From contig CAYVKG010000001.1 of assembly GCA_964451955.1 (NCBI GenBank), positions 62,001 through 126,000 on the forward strand: 64,000 nt of DNA, in the 5' to 3' direction. The notes beneath the pieces are model-generated. The model saw only the letters and a program-made list of their open reading frames with translations, ran no database searches and had not been told where the DNA came from. The DNA comes from JAPLNB01 sp964451955. Its GTDB lineage: Bacteria > Planctomycetota > Phycisphaerae > Tepidisphaerales > Tepidisphaeraceae. The position numbers were made by a program, and so were the translations under genes. Below are positions 8,477 through 17,450 of this stretch, piece by piece; positions within the stretch are counted from its first letter, which is position 1, and each line of letters begins with the position of its first letter.

Positions 8477-10845
8477 TGGTGCGAGACCGAATCAAGAAGC
8501 TGCGTGACGACACTCTGGAAGCAAAGCCAAGCATCTCGGCGGAACGAGCCCTGCTGCTGACCGAGTTCTACCGTGATGGTCGCGGAGCCGATCAGTTGCC
8601 GGCGCCGATCGCCAGGGCGCTGGCGCTCGACCATGTGCTGCAAAAGAAGGCCATATGGATTGGCGACGGCGAACTGATCGTCGGGGAACGCGGCCCGAGG
8701 CCGGCCGCCGTGCCAACCTACCCGGAGGTCTGCATCCACAGCTTGGAAGACCTGGAAGTGCTCAATTCCCGCGAGAAGATCTCCTATTCCGTCGATGCCG
8801 AAACCCGACGAGCCTACGAGACCACCGTCATCCCGTTCTGGAAAGGCCGGGCCATGCGGGATCGCATCTTTGGCCAGATGACTCCAGAGTGGAAGGCGGC
8901 ATACGAGGCGGGAATCTTCACCGAGTTTCAGGAGCAACGATCACCAGGCCATACGGCGCTGGGCGACAAAATCTTCAGAATCGGTTTTCTCGATCTTCAA
9001 CGAGAAATCCAACGGCGATTGGCGACCCTCGACTATTACACCGACCCCCTGGCCCAGGACAAGAAGGAAGAGCTCACCGCTATGAATATCGCGGCGGCCG
9101 CCATCGTCGCCTATGCGGCGAGACACGCGGAAAAGCTCGACGAGATGGCCAAAATCGAGAAGGACCATCCGCGCAAAGCGGAACTGGAGAAGATGGCCCA
9201 CATCTGCCGGCGGGTCCCCGCTAATGCCCCACGGACATTCTGGGAAGCGCTGCAGGCCTATTGGTTCGTTCATGTCGGAGTGATCACGGAGTTGAACCCC
9301 TGGGATTCCTTCAATCCGGGGCGGCTCGATCAGCATCTCTGGCCTTTCTACAAGGCCGAACTCGATGCCGGAACCTTGACACCCGACGATGCCCGAGAGT
9401 TGCTTCAGGCGTTCTGGGTCAAGTTCCATAATCACCCCGCGCCGCCAAAAGTCGGAGTGACCGCCAAGGAGAGCGGGACCTACACCGATTTCGCCCTGAT
9501 CAACCTCGGCGGCGTGAAACCGGACGGTTCGGATGCGGTGAATGACCTGACCTATCTCATTCTGGACGTGATCGAGGAAATGCGCATTCTCCAGCCCAGT
9601 TCCATGGTGCAGCTCAGCAAGAAAAACCCGGATCGATTCATCCACCGGGCGATGCGAATTATCAAGACCGGATTCGGCCAGCCCTCGGTCTTCAATACCG
9701 ATGCGATCGTCCAGGAACTGGTGCGCCAGGGCAAGAGCATCCAAGACGCACGCTGCGGCGGCGCCAGCGGATGTGTCGAGGCGGGCGCGTTCGGGAAAGA
9801 AGCCTACATCCTTACGGGCTATTTCAACATGCCCAAGGTGCTCGAGATCACGCTCCACAACGGGCTCGACCCCCGAACAGGTAAAAAGATCGGCATCGAA
9901 ACCGGCGAACTCCAGGACTTCCGCACCTTCGACGATCTCTTCGCCGCGTTTGAACGCCAGTTACGGCACTTCATCGACATCAAGGTGCGCGGGAACAACG
10001 TCATCGACCGCCTCTTCGCCAAGTACATGCCCGCCCCGTTTCTCTCCTTCGTCATCGACGATTGCATTGAGAAGGGCATGGACTACCACGCCGGCGGCGC
10101 TCGGTACAACACCAGCTACATCCAGGGAGTCGGCCTGGGCAGCATCACCGACTCGCTTGCCTCCATTTGGTGGAATGTGTTCCAGACCAGGCGAGTGACC
10201 CTGCCGAAACTCGTGGAGGCGATGGATCGCAATTTCGAGACCGATGACGAACTGCGGCAAAGGTGCTGGCAGGAGTCCCCCAAGTATGGCAACGACGATG
10301 ATCGCGCCGATGCCATCATGCGACGCGTGTTCGACGCCTACTTCAACGCGATTGACGGCCGGCCTAACGTTCGGGGCGGGCATCATCGGATCAACTTGCT
10401 TCCCACCACCGTGCATGTGTACTTCGGATCCGTCACCGGCGCTCTGCCCGATGGCCGGCTGGCCGGCGTGGCTCTGTCGGAGGGCATCTCCCCCGTTCAA
10501 GGACAGGATCGCAGCGGACCAACCGCCGTCCTCAAGTCGGCCTCCAAAATGGACCACATTCGCACCGGCGGAACCCTGCTCAATCAGAAGTTCACGCCAG
10601 AACTCTTGGCCGATGAAGATGGCATCCGAAAGGTCTGCCAATTGGTTCGCACCTATTTCCGCCTCGATGGGCATCACATCCAGTTCAATGTCGTCAACGC
10701 CGACACGCTGCGAAAGGCGCAGGCTCGGCCACAGGACTATCGCGATCTGATCGTGCGAGTCGCCGGCTACAGCGATTATTTCGTGAACCTGAATGTGGAA
10801 CTGCAGAACGAAATCATCCGCCGGACTGAACATGCGGGCGTCTGA
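8476..10845 (+). CDS. hypD: Glycyl radical enzyme, trans-4-hydroxy-L-proline dehydratase (HypD-like)
   Basis: A 789-residue glycyl radical enzyme (788 if the second GTG at 8479 is used; GGAGG lies just upstream). The catalytic thiyl cysteine is Cys433 in SGCVEAGAFGKEAY and the radical glycine is Gly764 in RVAGYSDYF. Recalling the Clostridioides difficile HypD structure, the residues I remember around hydroxyproline (F152, H160, D278, S334, F340, C434, E436, Y450, T645, G765) appear here as F151, H159, D277, S333, F339, C433, E435, Y449, T644 and G764, all with a constant offset of one. Overall similarity is also high end to end. HypD removes water from trans-4-hydroxy-L-proline to give pyrroline-5-carboxylate, which P5C reductase turns into proline; no such reductase is visible here. 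The enzyme is oxygen sensitive, implying anaerobic metabolism. Other dehydratase activities remain possible. Confidence 0.88.
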   Translation: MVRDRIKKLRDDTLEAKPSISAERALLLTEFYRDGRGADQLPAPIARALALDHVLQKKAIWIGDGELIVGERGPRPAAVPTYPEVCIHSLEDLEVLNSREKISYSVDAETRRAYETTVIPFWKGRAMRDRIFGQMTPEWKAAYEAGIFTEFQEQRSPGHTALGDKIFRIGFLDLQREIQRRLATLDYYTDPLAQDKKEELTAMNIAAAAIVAYAARHAEKLDEMAKIEKDHPRKAELEKMAHICRRVPANAPRTFWEALQAYWFVHVGVITELNPWDSFNPGRLDQHLWPFYKAELDAGTLTPDDARELLQAFWVKFHNHPAPPKVGVTAKESGTYTDFALINLGGVKPDGSDAVNDLTYLILDVIEEMRILQPSSMVQLSKKNPDRFIHRAMRIIKTGFGQPSVFNTDAIVQELVRQGKSIQDARCGGASGCVEAGAFGKEAYILTGYFNMPKVLEITLHNGLDPRTGKKIGIETGELQDFRTFDDLFAAFERQLRHFIDIKVRGNNVIDRLFAKYMPAPFLSFVIDDCIEKGMDYHAGGARYNTSYIQGVGLGSITDSLASIWWNVFQTRRVTLPKLVEAMDRNFETDDELRQRCWQESPKYGNDDDRADAIMRRVFDAYFNAIDGRPNVRGGHHRINLLPTTVHVYFGSVTGALPDGRLAGVALSEGISPVQGQDRSGPTAVLKSASKMDHIRTGGTLLNQKFTPELLADEDGIRKVCQLVRTYFRLDGHHIQFNVVNADTLRKAQARPQDYRDLIVRVAGYSDYFVNLNVELQNEIIRRTEHAGV

Positions 10846-11023
10846 TCCATCCCCACGCCCGGCAAAATCGCCCGATTCGCTTGACGCCCCGCAATAATCG
10901 ACCGGCGACCACCGAGACTCGGGCGATCCCAGACGCCTGCCCGACCCCATGTTGACCAAGTCGCCACCTCATCGACAATCCCCTCCCATGCCCAGGTGCA
11001 TTCAACCCCGATTAGCTGTCCCA

Positions 11024-11908
11024 TCAGTTCAGCCGGTCTGCCAACCCCGCCCGCGACGCCGCGAGCTTGATCCGCGCATTCAGTCCGGCCACATACTCCT
11101 CGCGATAGGGCGCGTCAAAAAGCACCTCGCGATAAAGCGGCAACAGGTCCGGAGCATGCAGCCGAAGAACCTGCTGGAGTGATGGCCAGACACGGGGACG
11201 CGGGTTCAGGATATCAGTGACGATGCGATCGACCTGGGCGTCTTTGGCGAATTCGAAGAGCTGGCCTAGGGAGTCGGGAGTGTCGCTGATTTGCGGTAGC
11301 AGTGGGGCAAGCAGGAGCGTGGTTCGCAGGCGGACTTTCCTGGCTTCCTTCAGGATGTTGAGTCGCGCGGAGACTGCGGAGGCGGTCGGTTCCCAGATGC
11401 GGGACAGCCTCTCGTCGGGAACGGCGATGGTGACGCCGACGTTCACTTGCCTACCCGTGAAAATGTCCAGGTCGCGAAGCGCCAGGTCGCTCTTGGTAAG
11501 CACATTCAGGGAAAAACCGGCATCCAGCAGCAGCTGGCAGCACCGCCGGGTCAGTCCGTAATGCCGTTCAACCGGCTGCCAGCCATCGCAGGCGCTGCAG
11601 GCGAAAACCGACCCCGCGGGCAATCGACGAATCTGACGCGCCAGAACATCCGCCGCATTCACCTTAACGTCAACAAACTGGCCCCAAGACGCGTCATGGG
11701 GGTGAAAACGCTCCATGAACCGGGCATAGCAGTAGCCGCAACCGTGCAGGCAGCCCGTGTAACAATTGAACGTGTAATCGCTTATGACGCTCCGATTGAG
11801 CACCGAGCGGCACGCGATCTCGCGCAGGGCCACTCCGGGCGCGAGTTGCGGCAACGTCACGGCCACATCCCGGTCACCAAACAGACTCATTTGTCGGTCG
11901 TCGGGCAT
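11024..11908 (-). CDS. SPL-family radical SAM protein
   Basis: A 294-residue radical SAM protein related to the spore photoproduct lyase-like (SplB/Rv2578c) group. The motif CYTGCLHGCGYCYARFM holds the cluster cysteines, followed by the family's FxDVKVN stretch and the NVLTKS motif. The ATG at 11908 is preferred, with AAGG close upstream; a TTG at 11926 would add six residues. It is transcribed away from the hypD operon and separated from it by about 180 bases in which I see no gene. The substrate is unknown: only true SplB is known to repair spore DNA, and no sporulation genes are seen. Confidence 0.8.
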   Translation of the reverse strand: MPDDRQMSLFGDRDVAVTLPQLAPGVALREIACRSVLNRSVISDYTFNCYTGCLHGCGYCYARFMERFHPHDASWGQFVDVKVNAADVLARQIRRLPAGSVFACSACDGWQPVERHYGLTRRCCQLLLDAGFSLNVLTKSDLALRDLDIFTGRQVNVGVTIAVPDERLSRIWEPTASAVSARLNILKEARKVRLRTTLLLAPLLPQISDTPDSLGQLFEFAKDAQVDRIVTDILNPRPRVWPSLQQVLRLHAPDLLPLYREVLFDAPYREEYVAGLNARIKLAASRAGLADRLN

Positions 11909-11942
11909 GTGCCTTCCATACGCCAATGATCATCAGTCCCCT

Positions 11943-12092
11943 TTAACGGCCATCCTCCCAACCAGATACCGTCGCCCGCTGTCGTCCTTCGCCACCAGAG
12001 TCGGAGATAGCGACGCCAGTGCGATCCTGGTCTGGTCCGGCCACAGCCGCGACAATCAAAACCAGAACCGCCACCAGCGCGCGTTCAAACAT
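11943..12092 (-). pseudogene. Small exported peptide, probably frameshifted
   Basis: A start codon at 12092 lies 11 bases after the stop of the upstream glycosidase gene and has a strong GGGGGAG ribosome site. The first 19 codons give a clear signal-peptide-like segment (MFERALVAVLVLIVAAVAG). In this frame the rest is unconvincing and stops after 49 residues. In another frame, starting around 12035, the sequence reads as ordinary protein (DQTRIALASLSPTLVAKDD, then GRRYLVGRMAVKGD) and ends at a TGA near 11935. A one- or two-base indel near 12035 would join them into a peptide of about 54 residues. It may be a genuine pseudogene or an assembly error. Function unknown. Confidence 0.35.
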
Positions 12093-12103
12093 CGTATCTC
12101 CCC

Positions 12104-14329
12104 CTATTCGATGACGTACCACGTGGCGATGCCGGGTTGCATCTGCACTTCCAGATCCACGTTGTATCCGCGGTCAAGTCTATACTGCTGCGGGGGAGCC
12201 TCTTCGCGACGGATGGAGGCGACCTCCGTGAGGCCGGTGTAGTAGAGTGGCAGGCGAATCTTCTGCGTGACGGGCCGGTCCGTGGGGTTGTATACCATCG
12301 CGAGCCCCTTCTGTCGCAGACGCGCATTGACGTGGAGCATGCAGTCGATCTGGCGGCCGTCGGCGCGTCTTACATGGATTATGTCTGAATCAAGAATCTC
12401 GCGGTACCTCTTGTAAAAATCGACCCATTTCTTCACCACGGCACGCGTCTTGTCCGTGTCATAGAGACGAAAACCCCGATAGCACGCCTGGACGCCGGCA
12501 CCGAAATTGTTCGCCAGGTGTCCTTCATACGCGTCCAGATGCTCGGACAACGGCTCGATGGTGGCGGCGGCCCCGCCACCATGGTACTCCGTCAATGGGC
12601 AGAACATCCAACCCATGCTCGGCGGCTTCTCCCACGTCCCATCATAGATGTTCTGCCGACCGTGCACGATCTGCTGAGCGCGGGGAAGCGACCAGTTGGT
12701 TTCTCGGTAGCCCATCCCCGTCTTGTTCGAGCCGCTCAGGAAATACCAGTCCGGAACGTTGAGAAAAACACCGCTCGAACGGCACCATTTGTAGAAATCG
12801 GTGATCTCCCGCCACTGCGGCCACTGAGAGTCGTCCACGCCTCGGTGCCCCGCATGCCGAACCGACGCGCAGATGTCGCCGGGGTAGGAGCCGTCATGTT
12901 CCAGCAGCGTAAAGCCGGTTGACCCGATGAATCGCTGGAGGTTGACGAAGTAGGTCATGCCCCATTCGCTCATCAGGCACGGCGAATGGCCGAAGACCGC
13001 GCCCCCGGGCTTGTTGGTCTTCGGGCTAATGACGTCGGTCTCGGCATTGATGGATCGACTGGCTAGCAGCGAGTATCCTCCCAGTTCAACGCCCTTGGAG
13101 CGGGCATAATCGGCCAGCTCTCGAAATCGGGCGCAGTTGGCGTCGCTCGCATCTTCCATGTTCAGGCCCGACCCGAACGAGAGGATCACCATCTCAAATC
13201 CGACATCGGAACACTGATCGATCGCCGTCCTGACGACTCTGGGGTCCACAGAAACCACGTGCAACATGATCGGGTTCTCGGTGACCCAGGGCGCAACCGT
13301 GCGATACATCCGTCGCTGGGCCAGACCACGCCGCTCCCGGTCGGTGCTGTCGTGGACAAGTTCAAAGATACGAAAAGACTCGAAAACCTCGCCAGGCCCG
13401 ATCATCTGGTCCGGGCCGATGGGCGGCCGACATTCGAGCATGCATCGCGTCGTGCGAGCATAGTTGACCTGCGTCGCGTACTGCGGATCGGCCACCCAAT
13501 GCACCGCCTTGTTCGCCCCAGTGGCGTCCGCGCCGGCAAACGCATAATCACTCTCAATCTGAATGGTGCGAGGCGACTCCAACGGCGTCTGCTCGACCGA
13601 GGACTCCTCTTCGACGGCCGCGAGAATCTCGCTGGTGAATCTCTCGAGACGAATCGGCTTCCCCGACCCGTTTTGGATCGTGAACCACTTGCTGAGCAGC
13701 GGGATGCCGTCGTAAAGCTCGTAGTGAACGCGGACAACCATCCCCTCCGGCAGAGCCGCGGGAGGCTTAAAAGACACCGTCAGGCTCACGCCCGGCGGGG
13801 GCCACGGCAGATCGGCGCTGTGCCGCACTCGCTTCCAGGCGAATCGCTCCCTGGTCTTGCCGACCTCAATGTCGGCAATCTGGAACGCGCTCGCGTCGCC
13901 GGTCATCTTGTCCAGCCATTCGGGCAACAGATAGGCATAATTCGGCTGGCCAACCAGGCCGCCAACGGCATAGGCCTTGCCGTCGATCGTCAGCATCGCT
14001 TCGGGCTTGACGCCCCGCAGAAGGGACTGACCACTACTCAAATTGTCCAGAGCCACGGTGGCGAAGTTGGGAGCTAGCCGAAAAGTCCGCGAAATCAGGC
14101 CGTTCGTCAGAACGACCTCTCGGTTGTCCGCCGTTCGGTATACGCCCGCTGCGTGCTTCCCAGACCCAACAAGCCAGTCCGTCGGCTCACGCGATTTGCC
14201 TGCCGCGAGGATCGGCAGGTTCTCCGGAAGTCGCGAGATCTCGGCTGCAAAGACGTGCCGCTGAGGGCAGATCCCGACGAACAGCATGCCCATCGCCAAA
14301 AGCCGCCAACGTCGATCAATACCGGTCAT
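12104..14329 (-). CDS. Secreted alpha-galactosidase-like glycoside hydrolase
   Basis: A 741-residue exported protein with a Sec signal peptide (cleavage near VFAAEI). The N-terminal half is a beta-sandwich (VVLTNGLISRTF, PNFATVALDNL), as in GH36-type alpha-galactosidases. The central part is a TIM barrel with the strand-end motif LLEHDGSYPGD, in which Asp479 is a plausible nucleophile, and a later Asn/Asp-containing segment LNVPDWYFLSGSNKTG. The C-terminal 100 residues form another beta domain. The overall architecture fits clan GH-D, but I cannot fix the family or the substrate. It lies about 1.2 kb from the hydroxyproline/arabinofuranose operon and runs towards it. Alpha-galactose on extensin serine would be one fitting target. 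Confidence 0.65.
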   Translation of the reverse strand: MTGIDRRWRLLAMGMLFVGICPQRHVFAAEISRLPENLPILAAGKSREPTDWLVGSGKHAAGVYRTADNREVVLTNGLISRTFRLAPNFATVALDNLSSGQSLLRGVKPEAMLTIDGKAYAVGGLVGQPNYAYLLPEWLDKMTGDASAFQIADIEVGKTRERFAWKRVRHSADLPWPPPGVSLTVSFKPPAALPEGMVVRVHYELYDGIPLLSKWFTIQNGSGKPIRLERFTSEILAAVEEESSVEQTPLESPRTIQIESDYAFAGADATGANKAVHWVADPQYATQVNYARTTRCMLECRPPIGPDQMIGPGEVFESFRIFELVHDSTDRERRGLAQRRMYRTVAPWVTENPIMLHVVSVDPRVVRTAIDQCSDVGFEMVILSFGSGLNMEDASDANCARFRELADYARSKGVELGGYSLLASRSINAETDVISPKTNKPGGAVFGHSPCLMSEWGMTYFVNLQRFIGSTGFTLLEHDGSYPGDICASVRHAGHRGVDDSQWPQWREITDFYKWCRSSGVFLNVPDWYFLSGSNKTGMGYRETNWSLPRAQQIVHGRQNIYDGTWEKPPSMGWMFCPLTEYHGGGAAATIEPLSEHLDAYEGHLANNFGAGVQACYRGFRLYDTDKTRAVVKKWVDFYKRYREILDSDIIHVRRADGRQIDCMLHVNARLRQKGLAMVYNPTDRPVTQKIRLPLYYTGLTEVASIRREEAPPQQYRLDRGYNVDLEVQMQPGIATWYVIE

Positions 14330-14424
14330 GATCTCTCCGTGCTACAGACCTCTCGCCCCGTTTGAGCCAGTCTACCCTTTCCAATCGGGTGCAACAGGAC
14401 GCGACAAAGCAAATGCGGTGGTTC

Positions 14425-14979
14425 CTATGAACGCGGTGGGTGCACAGATGCACCATAGTCCCGAGCCCAGTTCTGCCAAAAACGGGGCTTGAGCCGGCCG
14501 AGAATCGCAACCAGAATGCAGACGGCAAGGACCGCCGCCAAACCCCAGGAAAACTGCAACTCGATAGTGCCGGGGGCGGCTCCTTGCATGTACGCCTTGC
14601 GCAGCAGTTCCATTCGGCTCCGCAGAAAAAGATGCCCTGAGGGGATGAATGCCACCACGATGACGAGCTTCACGATGAGCCACCGCATTCGGATGAACTG
14701 ACGCGGATGCTGGAGGAGGAGCGCCACGCCGAAAAGCACCGAGGCCGCAACGGCGGGCACAGTCACACAACAAACAACCCGGCCGATGATGTTGAGGAGC
14801 CACAGCCGCCGTAGGTCGTCGAGCGAAAGCCATCGAATGCCGCTGCCCAACCAGACAACGAGAATCGCGGCGAGCGAGCCGATCGACAGCGAGATCGCCA
14901 CAAGCTTGGGCAGCAGGAAAAACGGCCGGAACCCGCGGCCGGGACGACGACCGAACTGATTGGCAGGCAGGCGCAGCAT
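14425..14979 (-). CDS. Small integral membrane protein
   Basis: A 184-residue protein with about four hydrophobic segments (LVAISLSIGSLAAILVVWL, VVCCVTVPAVAASVLF, LIVKLVIVVAFIPSG, WGLAAVLAVCILVAIL). The ATG at 14979 is preferred over a GTG at 15015 because a TACACT -10-like hexamer lies just seven bases upstream and no ribosome-binding site is visible, suggesting a leaderless message. The layout resembles DUF2269/CopD-like membrane proteins, but I do not recognise a family with confidence. It is divergent from guaB. Confidence 0.6.
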   Translation of the reverse strand: MLRLPANQFGRRPGRGFRPFFLLPKLVAISLSIGSLAAILVVWLGSGIRWLSLDDLRRLWLLNIIGRVVCCVTVPAVAASVLFGVALLLQHPRQFIRMRWLIVKLVIVVAFIPSGHLFLRSRMELLRKAYMQGAAPGTIELQFSWGLAAVLAVCILVAILGRLKPRFWQNWARDYGASVHPPRS

Positions 14980-15074
14980 GACGCACAGTGTAATTGCCCG
15001 CCGCCGTTGCTGCACGGCCCGCCAACCGAGCCGCGACCGCGCACCTTAGACCTTCGAGTCTGCTCCCGAAATAC

Positions 15075-15103
15075 TTGACATTGCCGGCGGTCTGCCATAT
15101 CTG
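15075..15103 (+). promoter_or_regulatory. guaB promoter, predicted to give a leaderless transcript
   Basis: TTGACA at 15075-15080, a 17-base spacer, then TATCTG at 15098-15103. The guaB ATG is at 15110, only six bases after the -10 box, so transcription should begin at or next to the start codon. No Shine-Dalgarno sequence is present. Confidence 0.7.
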
Positions 15104-15109
15104 TACCCC

Positions 15110-16642
15110 ATGGAACACTGCAAGATCATTTCCGATGCCATCACATTTGATGATGTCCTGCTGATTCCCGCATACAGCGATTTTGTGCCGACGGACGCGG
15201 ATACCAGGACACGACTCACACGCACAATCCAGATCAATATCCCGCTGATCTCCGCGCCCATGGATACGGTCACGGAGTCCGCGCTGGCTATTGCCTTGGC
15301 GCAGGAAGGCGGTATGGGGATCATCCACAAGAACCTCACCGCCGAGAACCAGGCCCGCGAGGTGGAGAAAGTCAAACGCAGCGAAAACGGCGTGATCGTC
15401 GATCCCATCACGCTGTCCCCCAATGCCACCATCGGCACCGTCCGGCGAATCATGCGGGAATACAACGTCAGCGGAATCCCCATTGTCGATGGCGACGACG
15501 CCAACCCGGACGCGCCCCGGCGGCGAAGCGGGGGAACCGGAAATGCCAAGGCCGGAAAGCTCGTCGGCATCCTCACCCGGCGCGATCTGAAGTTCCAGGA
15601 CGACGACACCAAACGCATCGGCGAAGTGATGACCCGTGAAAATCTCGTCACGGCGCCGGAACACACGACGCTTGACGAGGCCGAACGCATCCTGTTCAAG
15701 GCGAAAGTCGAGAAACTCTTGCTGGTGGACCGGGATAACCGCCTTTGCGGCCTCATCACCATGCGGGACATCGACAAAATGCACCAGTTCCCCAATGCGT
15801 GCAAGGACAATCGGGGCCGACTCCGCGTGGGCGCGGCGACGGGCGTTCTTGACTTCGGCAGGATTGAGCAACTGATCAAGGCCGAGGTGGACGTCCTTGT
15901 CGTCGATACGGCGCATGGCCACAGCAGGAACGTCATTGAAACCGTGAAGCAGGTCAAAAAGAGGTGGGATATCCAGGTGATTGCCGGAAACGTCGCCACC
16001 CGGCAGGGGGCCAAGGACCTGATTGACGCCGGCGTTGATGCGGTGAAGGTTGGCATCGGGCCGGGATCAATCTGCACCACGCGAATCATCAGCGGCGTTG
16101 GCGTCCCGCAGATCACCGCGATCTCGGAGGCGTTCGTCGCCGGAAAAGAAGCCGGTATCCCGATCATTGCCGACGGTGGCATCCGGCACAGCGGCGATAT
16201 CACCAAGGCCATTGCCGCCGGCGCCAACTGCGTCATGATGGGCTCCCTCTTTGCGGGCCTGGACGAGGCGCCAGGCGAACTGGTCATCTACCAGGGTCGC
16301 CGGTACAAGACATACCGGGGCATGGGCAGTATGGGCGCGATGATCCAGGGTTCCAAAGACCGCTACGGGCAAAGCGGAGTGAAAGAGAGCAGCAAGCTCG
16401 TGCCGGAAGGCGTTGAAGGCCGGGTGCCGTACCGGGGACCGCTGGGAGATTTCGTATATCAGCTTGTCGGAGGCTTGCGAGCGGGCATGGGCTACTGCGG
16501 AACACGCAACATCGATGAACTGCGGGAGAAGGGCAGGTTCTATCGGGTGTCGGCGGCAAGCATGGTGGAGAGCCATCCCCACGACATTCACATCACGCGA
16601 GAATCGCCCAATTACACGATGGAATACGCTCCGGAGACGTAG
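15110..16642 (+). CDS. guaB: IMP dehydrogenase
   Basis: A 510-residue enzyme that oxidises IMP to XMP with NAD+, the committed step of guanine nucleotide synthesis. The N-terminus has the usual TFDDVLLIPAYSDF and ISAPMDTVTE. Two CBS domains follow at about residues 95-220, and the first contains an unusual 20-residue basic/glycine-rich insertion (DDANPDAPRRRSGGTGNAK). The catalytic loop GPGSICTTRIISGVG contains Cys322, and the flap region with YRGMGSMGAM is intact. Length is slightly above the usual 490 because of the insertion. The start codon immediately follows a strong promoter, so the mRNA is probably leaderless. Confidence 0.97.
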   Translation: MEHCKIISDAITFDDVLLIPAYSDFVPTDADTRTRLTRTIQINIPLISAPMDTVTESALAIALAQEGGMGIIHKNLTAENQAREVEKVKRSENGVIVDPITLSPNATIGTVRRIMREYNVSGIPIVDGDDANPDAPRRRSGGTGNAKAGKLVGILTRRDLKFQDDDTKRIGEVMTRENLVTAPEHTTLDEAERILFKAKVEKLLLVDRDNRLCGLITMRDIDKMHQFPNACKDNRGRLRVGAATGVLDFGRIEQLIKAEVDVLVVDTAHGHSRNVIETVKQVKKRWDIQVIAGNVATRQGAKDLIDAGVDAVKVGIGPGSICTTRIISGVGVPQITAISEAFVAGKEAGIPIIADGGIRHSGDITKAIAAGANCVMMGSLFAGLDEAPGELVIYQGRRYKTYRGMGSMGAMIQGSKDRYGQSGVKESSKLVPEGVEGRVPYRGPLGDFVYQLVGGLRAGMGYCGTRNIDELREKGRFYRVSAASMVESHPHDIHITRESPNYTMEYAPET

Positions 16643-16684
16643 GCTTTCCTCGCGGCCTGATCTATGGTCTAATAGCGGGCGATC

Positions 16685-16894
16685 ATGTTGAAATGCTTGC
16701 TGATCGCGATCGTTGTCGTTGCGGCCGGTTGTTCGGATCGGCCCAGCACCGCTTTGGAACGGCAGAACGAGGCGTTGCGCGATCCGTTCAATTACTCTCC
16801 ATTCAATGAAAAAGACGATATCAGTAATGGCGGGATGATGGAGTTCAACAAGGACGCATTCAAGAGGGATGTGAACAGTGTCTTGGGTCAATAA
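16685..16894 (+). CDS. Small lipoprotein (69 aa)
   Basis: Begins 42 bases after guaB. A 15-residue hydrophobic signal ends in a lipobox (VAAGC), leaving a mature peptide of about 54 polar residues (RDPFNYSPFNEKDDISNGG). Its end overlaps the start of the next lipoprotein gene by 17 bases, so the two are probably translated together. A TCTAAT hexamer lies 11 bases before the ATG. No family recognised. Confidence 0.65.
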   Translation: MLKCLLIAIVVVAAGCSDRPSTALERQNEALRDPFNYSPFNEKDDISNGGMMEFNKDAFKRDVNSVLGQ

Positions 16895-17450
16895 AAACTG
16901 GCGGCTGATGGCGGCGTGTGCAATGTTGGCGGCGGCGGGATGTGCGAGCAGGCCTGGTCCGTTTGGCGATGTGGTGCGCAAGTCGCAGGAAGAGCCGACA
17001 ACAATGGCAACGGCTGCCGAGGCCGAGAAGGCTCCAGTGCCCGTGAAGACCGAGGCGGGCAAGGAGTCCAAAGAGAAACCATTCCCCGTCGCGACCAAGG
17101 GAGCAAATCAGTCCGAATCCCCGCCGGCGCAGCCAATCTCGGTTGCGGCGACCAAGAAGACCGCCGACGTCTACGTTCCGATGCCTGCGGAAGTCGACCG
17201 CACGGGTGCGCGGCGGGATTGGCCGCGGTCACAAGCGATGCGGCCGGTGGGAAATACGGTGTCGTGGCCCGTGTACTTTGGGTCGATTTCCGACAAGGCC
17301 CCCGATGACCTGACCGAGTTGTTCCTTGAGCCCGGGATATTCGTGCTCGACACGGTCCTGGTGCCGGTCAAGATGTTCATTGTGCCGCCGTGGCGCGAGG
17401 AAGTGACCGACGAAGTAAAAGATGAAGGCCGGCAGCCCGCAGATCACTGA
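16878..17450 (+). CDS. Lipoprotein of unknown function (190 aa)
   Basis: GTG start at 16878 with GAGGGA upstream, inside the end of the previous lipoprotein gene; an ATG at 16908 (MAACAMLAAAGC) is an alternative that keeps the lipobox. After the lipid-attachment Cys there is a low-complexity linker rich in Ala, Pro, Glu and Lys to about residue 95. A more structured C-terminal segment follows (NTVSWPVYFGSISDKAPDDL, LDTVLVPVKMFIVPPW). That end looks like a membrane- or wall-associated domain, but I do not recognise it. The next 270 bases, to 17720, hold nothing I can support. Confidence 0.65.
   Translation: MSWVNKNWRLMAACAMLAAAGCASRPGPFGDVVRKSQEEPTTMATAAEAEKAPVPVKTEAGKESKEKPFPVATKGANQSESPPAQPISVAATKKTADVYVPMPAEVDRTGARRDWPRSQAMRPVGNTVSWPVYFGSISDKAPDDLTELFLEPGIFVLDTVLVPVKMFIVPPWREEVTDEVKDEGRQPADH

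Noticed and set aside
10846..11023. Inverted repeat ATCGCCCGA/TCGGGCGAT after hypD as a terminator
   Set aside because: The loop is over 40 bases and no T run follows; a terminator cannot be supported.
14372..15922. 516-residue minus-strand open frame across guaB
   Set aside because: Overlaps the strongly supported guaB gene and the membrane gene in a different frame; composition is shadow-like (Arg/His/Ala rich).
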